Shown here: positions 55,307 through 64,000 of the stretch, piece after piece | Layout of the letters: every line of letters begins with the position of its first letter | How positions within the stretch are numbered: the stretch's first letter is position 1 | Assembly: GCF_026015985.1 (NCBI RefSeq) | Contig: NZ_CP110389.1 | Coordinates: 3,380,001-3,444,000 of the forward strand | Length of the DNA stretch: 64,000 nucleotides | DNA from: Rhodopseudomonas sp. P2A-2r | GTDB lineage: Bacteria > Pseudomonadota > Alphaproteobacteria > Rhizobiales > Xanthobacteraceae | Direction: 5' to 3' | The notes under the pieces: generated by a model | What the model was told of the DNA's origin: nothing | Databases searched by the model: none | The model's input: only the letters and a program-made list of their open reading frames with translations | Position numbers and translations under genes: made by a program

Positions 55307-56296
55307 ATGAAACTCAGATCGACAATGCTTGCGGCCGCCTGTCTCCTGCTTGCGCAGTTCGCCGGGGCCCAGACACAGGTCCATGCCCAGGACGCCTACC
55401 CGACACGGGCGGTCACCATTGTTGTGCCGTTCTCCGCCGGCGGCACCGCCGATATTTTCGCCCGCATGGTCGGCGAGCATCTGCAGAAGAAACTCGGGCA
55501 GCCGTTCCTGATCGAGAATGTCGGCGGCGCCGGCAGCATCATCGGCGTAACGCGGATCGCCCGCGCGGCGCCGGACGGCTACACCATCGGGCTGGCGAGC
55601 ACGTCGGCACTGGCGATCAATCCGACGCTGTACGGCGACAAGTTGACCTATCAGCCTGACAGGGATCTGGTGCCGATCGCCCAGATCAGCGTGGTGCCGA
55701 ACGCTCTGGTGGTCAATCCCTCGCGCATCGCCGCACGCACGGTGCCCGAACTGATCGCCTATATGAAGGCCAATCCGGGCAAGGTCACCTTCGGCTCGGC
55801 CGGTGCCGGCACCTCCCAGCATCTGGCCGGCGAACTGTTCCAGCAGATGACCGGCACCACCATGGTTCACGTGCCCTACAAGGGCTCGAGCCAGATGGTC
55901 ACCGACCTGCTGAGCGGCCAGATCGACCTGGCGTTCGACAATATCCCCCTGTTGCTGCCCCACGCCGCGAGCGGCACGCTGGCCCTGCTGGCGGTGGCGA
56001 CGCCGAAGCGCGCCGATTTCGATCCGAAGCTGCCGGCGGTTGCCGAATATCTGCCCGGTTTCGAGGCGGTGGCCTGGCACGGTTTCATTGCCCCGGCCAA
56101 CACGCCGAAGCCGATCATCGACAGGCTGTCGGCCGAGATCCGGGCATTTATGCAGTTGCCGGCAACTGCCAAGAAGATGGCCGAGCTCGGCGCGGTCGCG
56201 GTTGCGGTCGAGCCGGAGGAATTCTCCCGCACCATCGCGAGCGAGACAAAGCGCTGGAAGACCGTGATCGAAACGGCCAACATCAAGATGAACTGA
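55307..56296 (+). CDS. Tripartite tricarboxylate transporter substrate-binding protein (Bug family)
   Basis: The 329-residue periplasmic receptor has a signal peptide (MKLRSTMLAAACLLLAQFAG, cleaved near HAQ) and an intact Bug sequence: YPTRAVTIVVPFSAGGTADI, ENVGGAGSIIG, AAPDGYTIGLAS, VPYKGSSQMVTDL and WHGFIAPANTPKPIIDR. GAGGAAA precedes the ATG at 55307. It ends the GntR-FAD oxidase-receptor transcription unit and probably binds the hydroxy acid or a related carboxylate degraded by the locus. Confidence 0.93.
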   Translation: MKLRSTMLAAACLLLAQFAGAQTQVHAQDAYPTRAVTIVVPFSAGGTADIFARMVGEHLQKKLGQPFLIENVGGAGSIIGVTRIARAAPDGYTIGLASTSALAINPTLYGDKLTYQPDRDLVPIAQISVVPNALVVNPSRIAARTVPELIAYMKANPGKVTFGSAGAGTSQHLAGELFQQMTGTTMVHVPYKGSSQMVTDLLSGQIDLAFDNIPLLLPHAASGTLALLAVATPKRADFDPKLPAVAEYLPGFEAVAWHGFIAPANTPKPIIDRLSAEIRAFMQLPATAKKMAELGAVAVAVEPEEFSRTIASETKRWKTVIETANIKMN

Positions 56297-56635
56297 TCCC
56301 GCAACGGGGCGCAGCGGCGAAGGCGACCGCTGCGCCGATCTGTGCGATATTGCGGAAGCGCGGTTTCGATCGTGCGTGCCTGTTCCCGTGCACAGTCCCG
56401 ACGGCGTTCTGCGCTATACGACAGTGGCCTCCGGCTCGGAGGCTGGATAAGTGCACGCTTCGGTGGTGCGCCGCCTTCCTCCTGCCCGGGCTGTCGTATA
56501 AGAGAGCAATGTCACCGGAACGTAGCGGTTCGTCCCAGCAGCGAACCGGCGCGGACGGTGACGGCGTTTCCTTCCGTGTGGGAAACGCCATGCGGCGGCC
56601 GCAGGCGCGGGCAGGTCTTTCAACCGGGGCAGGGC

Positions 56636-58146
56636 ATGGTTCTTCGATTTTCGACGGCGCAATCCAGCGTGCCGATGGCACTCGCGGTGATGGCCGCCGT
56701 GACGGCGCTCTCCGCCCCGGCCGCGGCAAAACCAAAACGCCCCGCGGCGGCCGTCGAGGCGACTGCGCCGCGCGAGGCCGGCGAGCCGATCATGGCCATC
56801 GTGTCGATCAAGTCCCAGCAGGTGACACTCTACGACGCCGACGGCTGGATCTTTCGCGCACCGGTGTCGACCGGCACCACGGGCCGCGAGACGCCGGCCG
56901 GCGTGTTCGCGCTGCTCGAGAAGGACAAGGACCACCGTTCGACCATGTACGACGATGCCTGGATGCCGCACATGCAGCGCATCACCTGGAACGGTGTCGC
57001 GCTGCATGGCGGGCCGCTGCCGGGCTATGCCGCGTCCCACGGCTGCGTGCGGATGCCGTTCGGCTTCGCGGAAAAACTGTTCGACAAGACACGGATCGGC
57101 ATGCGGGTGATCATCTCGCCGAACGACACGGCCCCGGTCGCGTTCTCGCACCCGGCGCTCCTGGTGCCGAACCCGGACGCCATCGCGGCGGCGCCGGCGC
57201 GCGCCGAGACCCTCGCCCGTGAGGCCACTGAAGCCGCGAAGGCCGCCGACGAGGCCAAGCAGGCCGCCGCCACGACAGCGCGCGAGACGAAGGAACTGGC
57301 GACGTCGCTGAAGAAGCTGCAGGCGCAGAAGACCCGGGCCGACCGCGAACTCGCCGCCGCCGACAAGGCGCTGGCCGCCGCGAAGACGGACGACGCCAAA
57401 GCGCGAAACGAGGACCTGAGACAGAAGGCCGCCGCCAGAGTTGCCGATCTGGCAGCGCAGGCCGACGCGGCCAACGCCGCCGTAGCGTCAAAGCCCAGCG
57501 CCGCCGCCACGAAGGAGGCCGCCAAGGCAGCGCAGGCGCGCAAGGCCGATGCCGCAAAGGCGGCCAGCGAGGCGAAGCTCGCGCTGGAACCGGTCTCGAT
57601 CTATATCAGCCGTGAGACGCAAAAACTCTATGTTCGACGCAACACCCACAAGCCGGCGCCGGACGGCGGTGGCGAAGTGTTCGATTCGAGCATCGAGGCG
57701 CCCGTCACCATCCGCAATCCCGACCAGCCGATCGGCACCCATGTGTTCACGGCGGTGGCGCGTGAGGGGCGGGCCTGCGCTGGACCGCGGTCAGCATCGA
57801 CAACGGTGACGACGCCAGGAACGCGCTGGACCGCATCACCATTCCGCAGGAGGTGCTCGACCGCATCGCGCCGACCGCCATGCCGCGATCCTCGATCGTC
57901 ATTTCCGACGAGCCGCTGAGCAAGGAAACCAATTATCGCACCGAATTCGTCGCGGTGCTGGCCAACCAGCCCCAGGGCGGCTTCATCACCCGCCAGCCGA
58001 CGGCGATTGCGACCCGCGATGTCCAGGAGGACGACGACGGCTTCGGTTTCTTCTCGCCCCGCAACTGGGGCGGTCAGCCGGTCCAGCCCGTGGATCCACG
58101 GCACGGCAGTCAACCCTATCGCCCGATGCAGCGCGGCTGGTGGTAG
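56636..58146 (+). CDS. L,D-transpeptidase (YkuD) with long Ala-rich helical region, one-base frameshift
   Basis: A signal peptide (MVLRFSTAQSSVPMALAVMA) leads to a YkuD domain (residues about 50-170) with catalytic HGGPLPGYAASHGCVRMPFG, whose Cys acylates the peptidoglycan stem. A long Ala/Lys/Glu-rich helical segment follows (about 185-320), then SIYISRETQKLYVRRNTHKP and a conserved tail. The frame breaks at GGGG/GGG (57765-57773) and resumes as LRWTAVSIDNGDDARNALDR, ending in NYRTEFVAVLANQPQGGFIT. The span is 3n+2, so one base is missing. The corrected length is about 503 residues. It likely crosslinks or modifies peptidoglycan. Confidence 0.85.
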
Positions 58147-58368
58147 GCGACGCACCGACACGGTGAGCGGCTTCGCGAAGGCGGCGCCGTTCGGGCGTCG
58201 ATGTCGAGGTTCGCGCGGGACGTCGTTGAAGCCCCGCGTTGGTTCTGGCGAGGAGATCGCAGCCCATCGTGACGATTCAGGGTGATATCTTGCAGATTGC
58301 AATGACCTCCTTAGCCATAACTTAATACCACCTTGGCATAGGTGGCCCCGGGTAACTGGGGAAGATCG

Positions 58369-60450
58369 ATGCGCGTCCGAATTCTGTTCTTGCTGTGCGT
58401 GTCCGCCATGGCAGCCATCATTGCTGTGGCAGCGGCGCTGTTCGTTGCCGAGCAATGGCACGGTTACCGCAAGGCCAACGAGGCGGCGCAGTTGGCCGCG
58501 GCCATGGGCGCGGTGCTGGGCGCCACCGAACAGCTCGCGGTCGGCCGTGGGCCGCAGAATGCCGCCCTGATCGCCGATGACGCGGCGGCGCCCGCGGCCC
58601 TGGCGGCCGTATCGAGCGCGCGCAGCCAGTTGGCCGGCGAACTGGCCAAAGCGCGGAGCGCCGCCCTTGCAGCGGTGTATCCGGGACGCGATCGTGCGGC
58701 CGCCGATCTCGACGCGCTCGGTCGCGACCTCGCTGGAATCTACGGCAGGCTCGATGCGGCCTATCGGCTGCCGCGGGCGCAGCGCGACCCGGCGCTGGTC
58801 AAGGGCTATGTGCCGCAGATGCTTGAGCTGAATGCCCGGCTGAACGGTATCGCGGACGGAATCGAACGCTATGCCGCCAAGGCCCATGAGAGCGTTGGCA
58901 GCCTGATCGAAGTGGCGCGATTGTCCTGGGACATGCGCGATGCCGCCGGACGCCGCGCCAGCGTTTTCACCAGGGCGGCCGGCAACAGCAAGATGCTGAC
59001 GCTCGCGGATATCCAGGGCGCCAGTGGGCCGACCGGCGAAATCAGCCACGCCTGGATGCGTCTGCAGGCTGCGGCCTCGGCGTTTTCTGACAGTCCGCGG
59101 CTGACCGCTGCGGTCAAGGACATCGAAACCAAATTCTTCGGTGACGCCGACCGCTTCATTGCCGAACTGACGGCCAAGGGGACGGCCGGTACCGATTACG
59201 GCGTCTCGTTTCAGGAGGTGCTGAAGCGGCTGGTCGGTCCCGCCCAGCCCACGACCGCTGTTCGCGACGCGGCCATGGAGCAGGCGATTGCCGTGGCCGA
59301 AGCCGCGCGCAGCGAGGCGCTCACCAGCCTGATGCTGCTCGGTGGCGGCTTGTTGCTGGTGATCATGCTGGTGGTCGGGGTCACCGTGTTGTTCGATCGC
59401 CGCGTGGTCAAGTCGGTGGTGGGGATCACCGCCGCGATCACCCGGCTGGCGCAAGGCGATCGCGATGTCGACGTGCCGGCGCGCGGGCGCCGCGACGAGA
59501 TCGGCGAGATGGCCGGCGCTCTGGAAACCCTGCGCCTCAATGCCATCGAGGCGGCGCGTCTGGAGGCCGAGCATCGCAGCGAGCAGCAGGGCCGCGAGGC
59601 CCGTGCGGCGCGGATCGCGGAATTGACGCTGGCTTTCGACAGCGCCAGCGCCGAGGCCATTCAGGGCGTCGATGCCGCCGGCGACGCCATGCGGGCCGAT
59701 GCCGAGGCCAGCTCACGATTGGCCACCAATACGTCGACGCGCGCCACCAATGTCGCGGCCGGTGCCGAGGAGGCCTCGGTCAACGTCAGCACCATCGCCA
59801 GCGCCGCCGAGGAGATGAGTGTTGCCGTGGCCGACATCGCGCAGCGCCTGGAAACCTGTGCGGCCATCGCCGCCGAGGCCGTACGCGAGGTCGGCGCTGC
59901 CGACAACCGCATCGTCGGGCTTGACCATGCGGTGGAGCGGATCGGCACGATCATCAAGTTCATCCAGGACATCGCCAGCCAGACCAACCTGCTGGCGCTG
60001 AATGCCACGATCGAGGCGGCGCGTGCCGGCGACGCGGGCCGGGGTTTTGCCGTGGTGGCGGGCGAAGTGAAGGCGCTGGCTACCCAGACAGCCAAGGCGA
60101 CCGAGGAGATCACGTCGCAGATCGCCAGCATCGAGGCCGAGACCGCGGCGGTGGTTCAGGCCATCAAGAGCATTTCGCAGACCATCGGCCGCGTCGACGC
60201 GGTCACCGCCGATATTTCCGCGGCGTTGATCCAGCAACGCCAGACCACCAGCGAAATCGCCGCCAATGCCCAGCAGGCGGCCACCGGCACGCGCGACGTT
60301 TCCGCCAATGTGGGGGAGGTCAGTTCGGCGATGTCCGAAGCCGAAGCGGCGGCTTTACGCATGATCGCCAAGGCCGACGATCTGTCGGTGCGCAGCAGCG
60401 ATCTGACGGCGCGGATCTCCAGCTTCCTGAGCGGCGTGCGGGCGGCGTGA
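58369..60450 (+). CDS. Methyl-accepting chemotaxis protein
   Basis: The 693-residue receptor has a first transmembrane helix (residues about 4-24), a large helical periplasmic domain (about 30-315) of unknown ligand, a second helix ([20 protein letters not shown], about 323-345), a HAMP segment ([20 protein letters not shown]) and a signalling domain with the hairpin tip [20 protein letters not shown] then [27 protein letters not shown] lies before the ATG at 58369. It closely resembles the receptor at the left edge of the window. No che genes are adjacent. Confidence 0.95.
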   Translation: MRVRILFLLCVSAMAAIIAVAAALFVAEQWHGYRKANEAAQLAAAMGAVLGATEQLAVGRGPQNAALIADDAAAPAALAAVSSARSQLAGELAKARSAALAAVYPGRDRAAADLDALGRDLAGIYGRLDAAYRLPRAQRDPALVKGYVPQMLELNARLNGIADGIERYAAKAHESVGSLIEVARLSWDMRDAAGRRASVFTRAAGNSKMLTLADIQGASGPTGEISHAWMRLQAAASAFSDSPRLTAAVKDIETKFFGDADRFIAELTAKGTAGTDYGVSFQEVLKRLVGPAQPTTAVRDAAMEQAIAVAEAARSEALTSLMLLGGGLLLVIMLVVGVTVLFDRRVVKSVVGITAAITRLAQGDRDVDVPARGRRDEIGEMAGALETLRLNAIEAARLEAEHRSEQQGREARAARIAELTLAFDSASAEAIQGVDAAGDAMRADAEASSRLATNTSTRATNVAAGAEEASVNVSTIASAAEEMSVAVADIAQRLETCAAIAAEAVREVGAADNRIVGLDHAVERIGTIIKFIQDIASQTNLLALNATIEAARAGDAGRGFAVVAGEVKALATQTAKATEEITSQIASIEAETAAVVQAIKSISQTIGRVDAVTADISAALIQQRQTTSEIAANAQQAATGTRDVSANVGEVSSAMSEAEAAALRMIAKADDLSVRSSDLTARISSFLSGVRAA

Positions 60451-60629
60451 GGCCGCAGCAGGCGCGCCGCGGCGCCGAGCCAGGCTTGCATGCAGGCTAC
60501 GTGCGTCAACGAAGCGCCTCGCTGCTCCCATCATAATTTGTGGACAGCAGGCGACCAAGAACCCCCGATGACGCTGACACCGAAAGCGCCATCGCCCCGT
60601 TCGACAATTTCAATCCCGAGGACGACTTG

Positions 60630-61586
60630 ATGACTATCGACAGACGTACACTTCTGAAACTCTCCATGATGGGCGCGGCGGCCAGCCATTTTGCACTGCC
60701 AGTCGCGACTGCGCAGGCTGCCCCCGAGGCCAAGCGAACCCGCTGGGTGTTTCTCGGTACCAAAGGCGGCCCGCGCATCACCACCGGCCGTTCCAATCCG
60801 GCCAACGTACTGCTGGTGGACAATGTCCCCTATGTGGTGGATTGCGGCTATGGCGTCGCCAAACGGCTCGCCGAGGCAAAGGTCGCGCTGCCGGACATCC
60901 GCTATGTGTTTGTCACGCACATGCATTCAGATCACGTGCTGGAATTCGGCAACATGGTCGACGGCGCCTGGTCGGTGGGGCTCAATCACCCGATCGAGGC
61001 GTTCGGTCCGGTCGGACTGGACGCGTTGACCAAGGCCTATTGGGAAAGCAACCGCGCCGACATTGAAATCCGCATGCCTGACGAGGGCAAGCCCGATCCG
61101 CGCAAGCTTCTGGTGGTCAAGGAGATCACCCAGTCGGGCCCGATCATGAGCAACGACAAGGTCAAGGTGACCGCGCTCCGCACCCCGCATCCGCCGATTC
61201 TGGAGAACAACTACGCCTTTCGCTTCGACACCCCGGACGGCGCGATCGTCTATGCCTGCGACACCGCCTACAATCCGGCGCTGGCGGATTTTGCCAAGGG
61301 TGCCGACTTGTTGATCCATGAAGCGCTATACCTGCCGGGCGTCGATGCCCTGGCGGGGCGGATCAAGAATGCCGCGACCCTGAAAGAGCACCTGCTGGCA
61401 TCGCACACCTCCACCGAGGATGTCGGCCGCATCGCCCAGGCCGCGGGTGTCAAGAAGCTGGTGATGACGCATCTGGTGCCCGGCGATATCGACTCGATCA
61501 CGGACGAGATGTGGATGGAAGGTGCGCGCAAGCACTATAGCGGCCCGATCGTGGTGGCGAAGGATCTGATGGAAATCGCGCTGTAG
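60630..61586 (+). CDS. Tat-exported MBL-fold metallo-hydrolase
   Basis: The 318-residue product has a twin-arginine signal (MTIDRRTLLKLSMMGAAASH, cleaved near AQA) and a metallo-beta-lactamase fold: FVTHMHSDHVLEFGNM as the HxHxDH zinc motif, YACDTAYNPALADFAKGADL with the bridging Asp, and a late His in VMTHLVPGD. It resembles RNase Z-like/arylsulfatase-like hydrolases exported to the periplasm. GAGGACGA precedes the ATG at 60630. The substrate is unknown. It lies upstream of the sugar isomerase-like gene on the same strand, but 306 bases away. Confidence 0.88.
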   Translation: MTIDRRTLLKLSMMGAAASHFALPVATAQAAPEAKRTRWVFLGTKGGPRITTGRSNPANVLLVDNVPYVVDCGYGVAKRLAEAKVALPDIRYVFVTHMHSDHVLEFGNMVDGAWSVGLNHPIEAFGPVGLDALTKAYWESNRADIEIRMPDEGKPDPRKLLVVKEITQSGPIMSNDKVKVTALRTPHPPILENNYAFRFDTPDGAIVYACDTAYNPALADFAKGADLLIHEALYLPGVDALAGRIKNAATLKEHLLASHTSTEDVGRIAQAAGVKKLVMTHLVPGDIDSITDEMWMEGARKHYSGPIVVAKDLMEIAL

Positions 61587-61892
61587 CGCATGCGGGGATG
61601 CCTGAGGCAACCCCGGCCATTGCTGTTCCGGCATGCACGTCAGACGGCCCGGTCGCCTGACGTGCAAGCCCGGGATGCGCAATTGCATATGTGTCGGTGC
61701 GAGCCTGCACCGGCGCAAGATCGCGAAAAGCGATCGGGGCCACGTCCATAAAGTCTTGATCGGCTGCGGTTCCCGGCGGGACATCCCGCGGCAATCCGGA
61801 TGCTTGGGATAGACACTGCGCTTTCATGAGGCCGTCACGTCGTTCGACTAGCTACTGCGTCGATAGAACGCAGTTCGGCTCCGAGGACATTC
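61587..61892. other. Intergenic region, no gene recognised
   Basis: No convincing reading frame or RNA gene is seen. It likely holds the promoter of the isomerase-like gene. Confidence 0.5.
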
Positions 61893-62720
61893 ATGATAGC
61901 CACAATGGAACTGCCCGTCGTCGGCGCAGCATTGACGACAAAGACGCTTGCCATTCATCGCGACTGGATTCTCGAGAAGCAGCGCGATCTGGAAATTCAG
62001 GATTTTTTCAGCAGCGAGACGCTCGACGGCGATTGGCGCGCGGTGGCCGATGACGTTGGCCGCCTGCTCGACGGCTACACCGGCCGGCTCGGCATGCACG
62101 GTCCGTTCTGGGGCTTCAAGATCGACAGCCAGGATCCGCTCATTCGCGCCGTCGTCACCAAGCGGCTGTTGCAGGGGCTCGATGCCTGCGAGGCGATCGG
62201 GGCGACGCAGATGGTGATCCATTCGCCGTTCACCACCTGGGATTACAATAACCTCGATATCAATCCCGGTTCCCGCGAGGCGCTGGCCGAACGCGTGCAT
62301 CAGACGCTCAGGGACGTGGTGCAACGCGCCGAGGGCATCGGCTGCGAGCTCGTCATCGAGAACATCGAAGACATCGACCCGATGGCGCGCGTGCTCCTCG
62401 CCCGGAGTTTCAACAGTGTCGCGGTTCGCGTGTCGATCGACACCGGGCACGCGCACTACGCGCATGTGTCCACCGGCGCGCCGCCGGTCGATTACTATGT
62501 TGATGCAGCCGGTGCGGATCTCGCCCATGTGCACATCCAGGATGCCGACGGCTACTCGGATCGTCACTGGTTGCCCGGCGACGGCACCGTGAACTGGATG
62601 GCAGTGTTCCGGGCGCTGGGCCGCCTGTCGCAGCGGCCGCGGCTGCTGATCGAGGTCAAGGACCAGCTCAATATTCGCCGCGGCGCCGCGCATCTCGAGG
62701 CGCTCGGTATCGCCGGCTAG
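61893..62720 (+). CDS. Sugar phosphate isomerase/epimerase-like TIM-barrel protein
   Basis: The 275-residue protein fits the xylose-isomerase-like AP_endonuc_2 superfamily. It keeps metal-ligand type segments: MHGPFWGFKIDSQDPLIR, ELVIENIEDIDP (Glu), VRVSIDTGHAHYAH (Asp, His) and LAHVHIQDADGY, with LLIEVKD at the end. Relatives isomerise or epimerise keto-sugars or inositol derivatives. It is followed 61 bases later by a binding-protein gene, suggesting a shared role in uptake and breakdown of a sugar-like compound. Confidence 0.85.
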   Translation: MIATMELPVVGAALTTKTLAIHRDWILEKQRDLEIQDFFSSETLDGDWRAVADDVGRLLDGYTGRLGMHGPFWGFKIDSQDPLIRAVVTKRLLQGLDACEAIGATQMVIHSPFTTWDYNNLDINPGSREALAERVHQTLRDVVQRAEGIGCELVIENIEDIDPMARVLLARSFNSVAVRVSIDTGHAHYAHVSTGAPPVDYYVDAAGADLAHVHIQDADGYSDRHWLPGDGTVNWMAVFRALGRLSQRPRLLIEVKDQLNIRRGAAHLEALGIAG

Positions 62721-62781
62721 CGCGATCCCGTCGTCGTCCGCGTCTGCTGCCTGTTGTTATCCGATGCCAAAGGAACGCGTC

Positions 62782-64000
62782 ATGCTTTGTCCCAATCGCC
62801 GTTCGATTCTCAGCCTTGGCGCCGGCGCCGCCGGTGCGTTCATTCTGCCGCGGATTTCGATTGCGCAGGCCGATAACCGCCCGTCGATCACCATCGCGGT
62901 GCAGAAGGTGGCAAACTCCAACACACTCGACGTGTTGCGCGAGCAGTCCAATGTCGGCGAGCGGGTGTTCTACTCCTCGCTGTGGGAAGCCCTGATCGGC
63001 AAGGATTGGCGAAGCGATCTGCGCATGACGCCGGGCCTTGCCACCGAATGGCGCCGGGTCGACGATCAGACCGTCGAGTTGAAACTGCGCCAGGGCGTCA
63101 AGTTCCACAACGGCGACGAGATGACCGCCGAGGACGTGGTGTTCTCGTTCAGCCGCGAGCGCATGTTCGCCAACACCGAAGCCAAGAACCGCAGCACCAT
63201 CCGCGCCACCGAGCAGATCCCGACGCCGCGCCCGGGCAAGGAACTGCCGGGCGATCTTCCGGCAGTGGCGCGCCGCATCTGGCCCGACCTGGTGCGCGTC
63301 GAGGCGGTGGACAAATACACCGTGCGCTTCGTCAACGCCACGCCCGACGTCACGCTGGAAGGCCGGCTGTCGCGGTCCGGATCCGACATCATGAGCCGTC
63401 GTGGCTGGGAAGAGGCCGCGAGCTATCTCGACTGGGCGCGCAAGCCGATCACCACCGGGCCGTACATGGTGGCGGAGTACAGACCCGACGTATCGCTGAC
63501 GCTGGTGGCGCATGACGAATATTGGGGCGGTCGCCCGCCGATCAAGCAGATCCGCTTCGTCGAGGTGCCGGAAGTGTCGAGCCGGGTCAACGGCCTGGTG
63601 TCCGGCCAGTACCAGTTCGCCTGCGATATCCCGCCGGACCAGATTGCCGGCATCGAAAAGAACGCCGGCTTCGAAGTGCAGGGCGGCACCATCGCCAATC
63701 ACCGCCTCACGGTGTTCGACAAGAACCATGCGCAGCTGGCCAACCCGCTGGTACGCCGCGCCTTCACCCATGCCATCGACCGCCAGGCCATCGTCGACAG
63801 CCTGTGGGCCGGCCGCACCCGCGTGCCGCACGGGCTGCAGTGGGAGTTCTACGGCGACATGTTCCATGCCGACTGGACCGTGCCGGAATACAACCCGAAG
63901 CTGGCGCAGGATCTGCTGAAGCAGGCCAACTACAAGGGCGATCCGATCCCGTACCGGCTGCTCAACAACTACTACACCAACCAGGTGCCGACCTCGCAGG
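62782..64000 (+). CDS. ABC transporter substrate-binding protein (SBP_bac_5), 3' end outside window
   Basis: The first 406 residues are visible and the frame is open to the edge. The N-terminus (MLCPNRRSILSLGAGAAGAF) has an RR-containing signal that could be Tat or Sec. Family motifs are LRQGVKFHNGDEMTAEDVVF then SFSRERM, ITTGPYMVAEYRPDVSLTLV and NPLVRRAFTHAIDRQAIVDS. It binds peptides or similar solutes for an ABC importer whose other genes probably lie beyond the window. The ATG at 62782 has AAGGAAC before it; an ATG at 62764 is also in frame. Confidence 0.92.
   Translation, partial: MLCPNRRSILSLGAGAAGAFILPRISIAQADNRPSITIAVQKVANSNTLDVLREQSNVGERVFYSSLWEALIGKDWRSDLRMTPGLATEWRRVDDQTVELKLRQGVKFHNGDEMTAEDVVFSFSRERMFANTEAKNRSTIRATEQIPTPRPGKELPGDLPAVARRIWPDLVRVEAVDKYTVRFVNATPDVTLEGRLSRSGSDIMSRRGWEEAASYLDWARKPITTGPYMVAEYRPDVSLTLVAHDEYWGGRPPIKQIRFVEVPEVSSRVNGLVSGQYQFACDIPPDQIAGIEKNAGFEVQGGTIANHRLTVFDKNHAQLANPLVRRAFTHAIDRQAIVDSLWAGRTRVPHGLQWEFYGDMFHADWTVPEYNPKLAQDLLKQANYKGDPIPYRLLNNYYTNQVPTSQ

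Noticed and set aside
57628..59574. A 648-codon frame antisense to the chemoreceptor and transpeptidase
   Set aside because: It crosses two real genes and has antisense-type composition with no conserved motif.

Overview
The window looks like chromosome of a high-GC alphaproteobacterium, most likely Nitrobacteraceae (Bradyrhizobium/Rhodopseudomonas/Afipia group). Support comes from strong GC bias and codon use, BA14K and DUF1236 secreted proteins, NDUFA12, a B12-dependent ribonucleotide reductase (NrdJ), several tripartite-tricarboxylate (Bug-type) receptors, and short palindromic intergenic repeats typical of that group. The species is an inference; no rRNA or tRNA gene was seen.

Layout. 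1-13.9 kb is mixed metabolism: the end of a chemoreceptor, a TTT receptor, an amidase, a peptide-type binding protein with a strong sigma-54-like promoter followed by an M20 amidohydrolase, ribokinase, a lytic transglycosylase, a ParDE-like toxin/antitoxin pair and a TPR protein. 13.9-17.7 kb is an AT-richer accessory patch. It holds the orphan C-terminus of a nuclease-like protein, a decayed WGR protein, a secreted glucosaminidase, an M41 (FtsH-type) peptidase fragment and two copies of a roughly 125-bp hairpin repeat. It ends at nrdJ. 22-31.6 kb holds SDRs, AraC-type regulators, transporters, a DJ-1/PfpI protein with a divergent GlxA-like regulator, a hydrolase/SDR pair and DUF2155. 31.6-35.7 kb holds aat and a compact uracil catabolism (URC) operon: GTP-cyclohydrolase-II-like urc1, urc4 and upp. 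36.4-39.5 kb is a three-gene phosphorelay. 39.6-42.1 kb is aroQ-accB-accC. 42.4-47.7 kb has DUF1236, PilZ, feoAB, a DsbA-like protein and RidA. 47.7-50.8 kb is a LodA/LodB-type quinoprotein oxidase pair. 51-56.3 kb is a divergent catabolic locus controlled by a GntR/FadR-type regulator, with a perfect palindromic operator candidate. The rest has an L,D-transpeptidase, a full chemoreceptor, a Tat-exported metallo-hydrolase, a sugar isomerase-like protein and a binding protein that runs off the end.

A cross-cutting observation is that about ten genes are each broken by an apparent one-base indel. Eight lack one base, mostly at short G/C runs, and two carry one extra base. They include accB and nrdJ, which are normally needed for growth. 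The simplest reading is uncorrected sequencing error, so these are annotated as single genes with the break noted rather than as dead genes. The fragments at 13.9-17.2 kb are different: they are genuinely truncated.

The most interesting biology is the Tat-type LodA/LodB pair, the URC operon with a hairpin next to its Shine-Dalgarno sequence, the hairpin repeat pair in the accessory patch, the orphan nuclease-like C-terminus, and the GntR-controlled catabolic locus of unknown substrate. I did not find a clear wholly new system.
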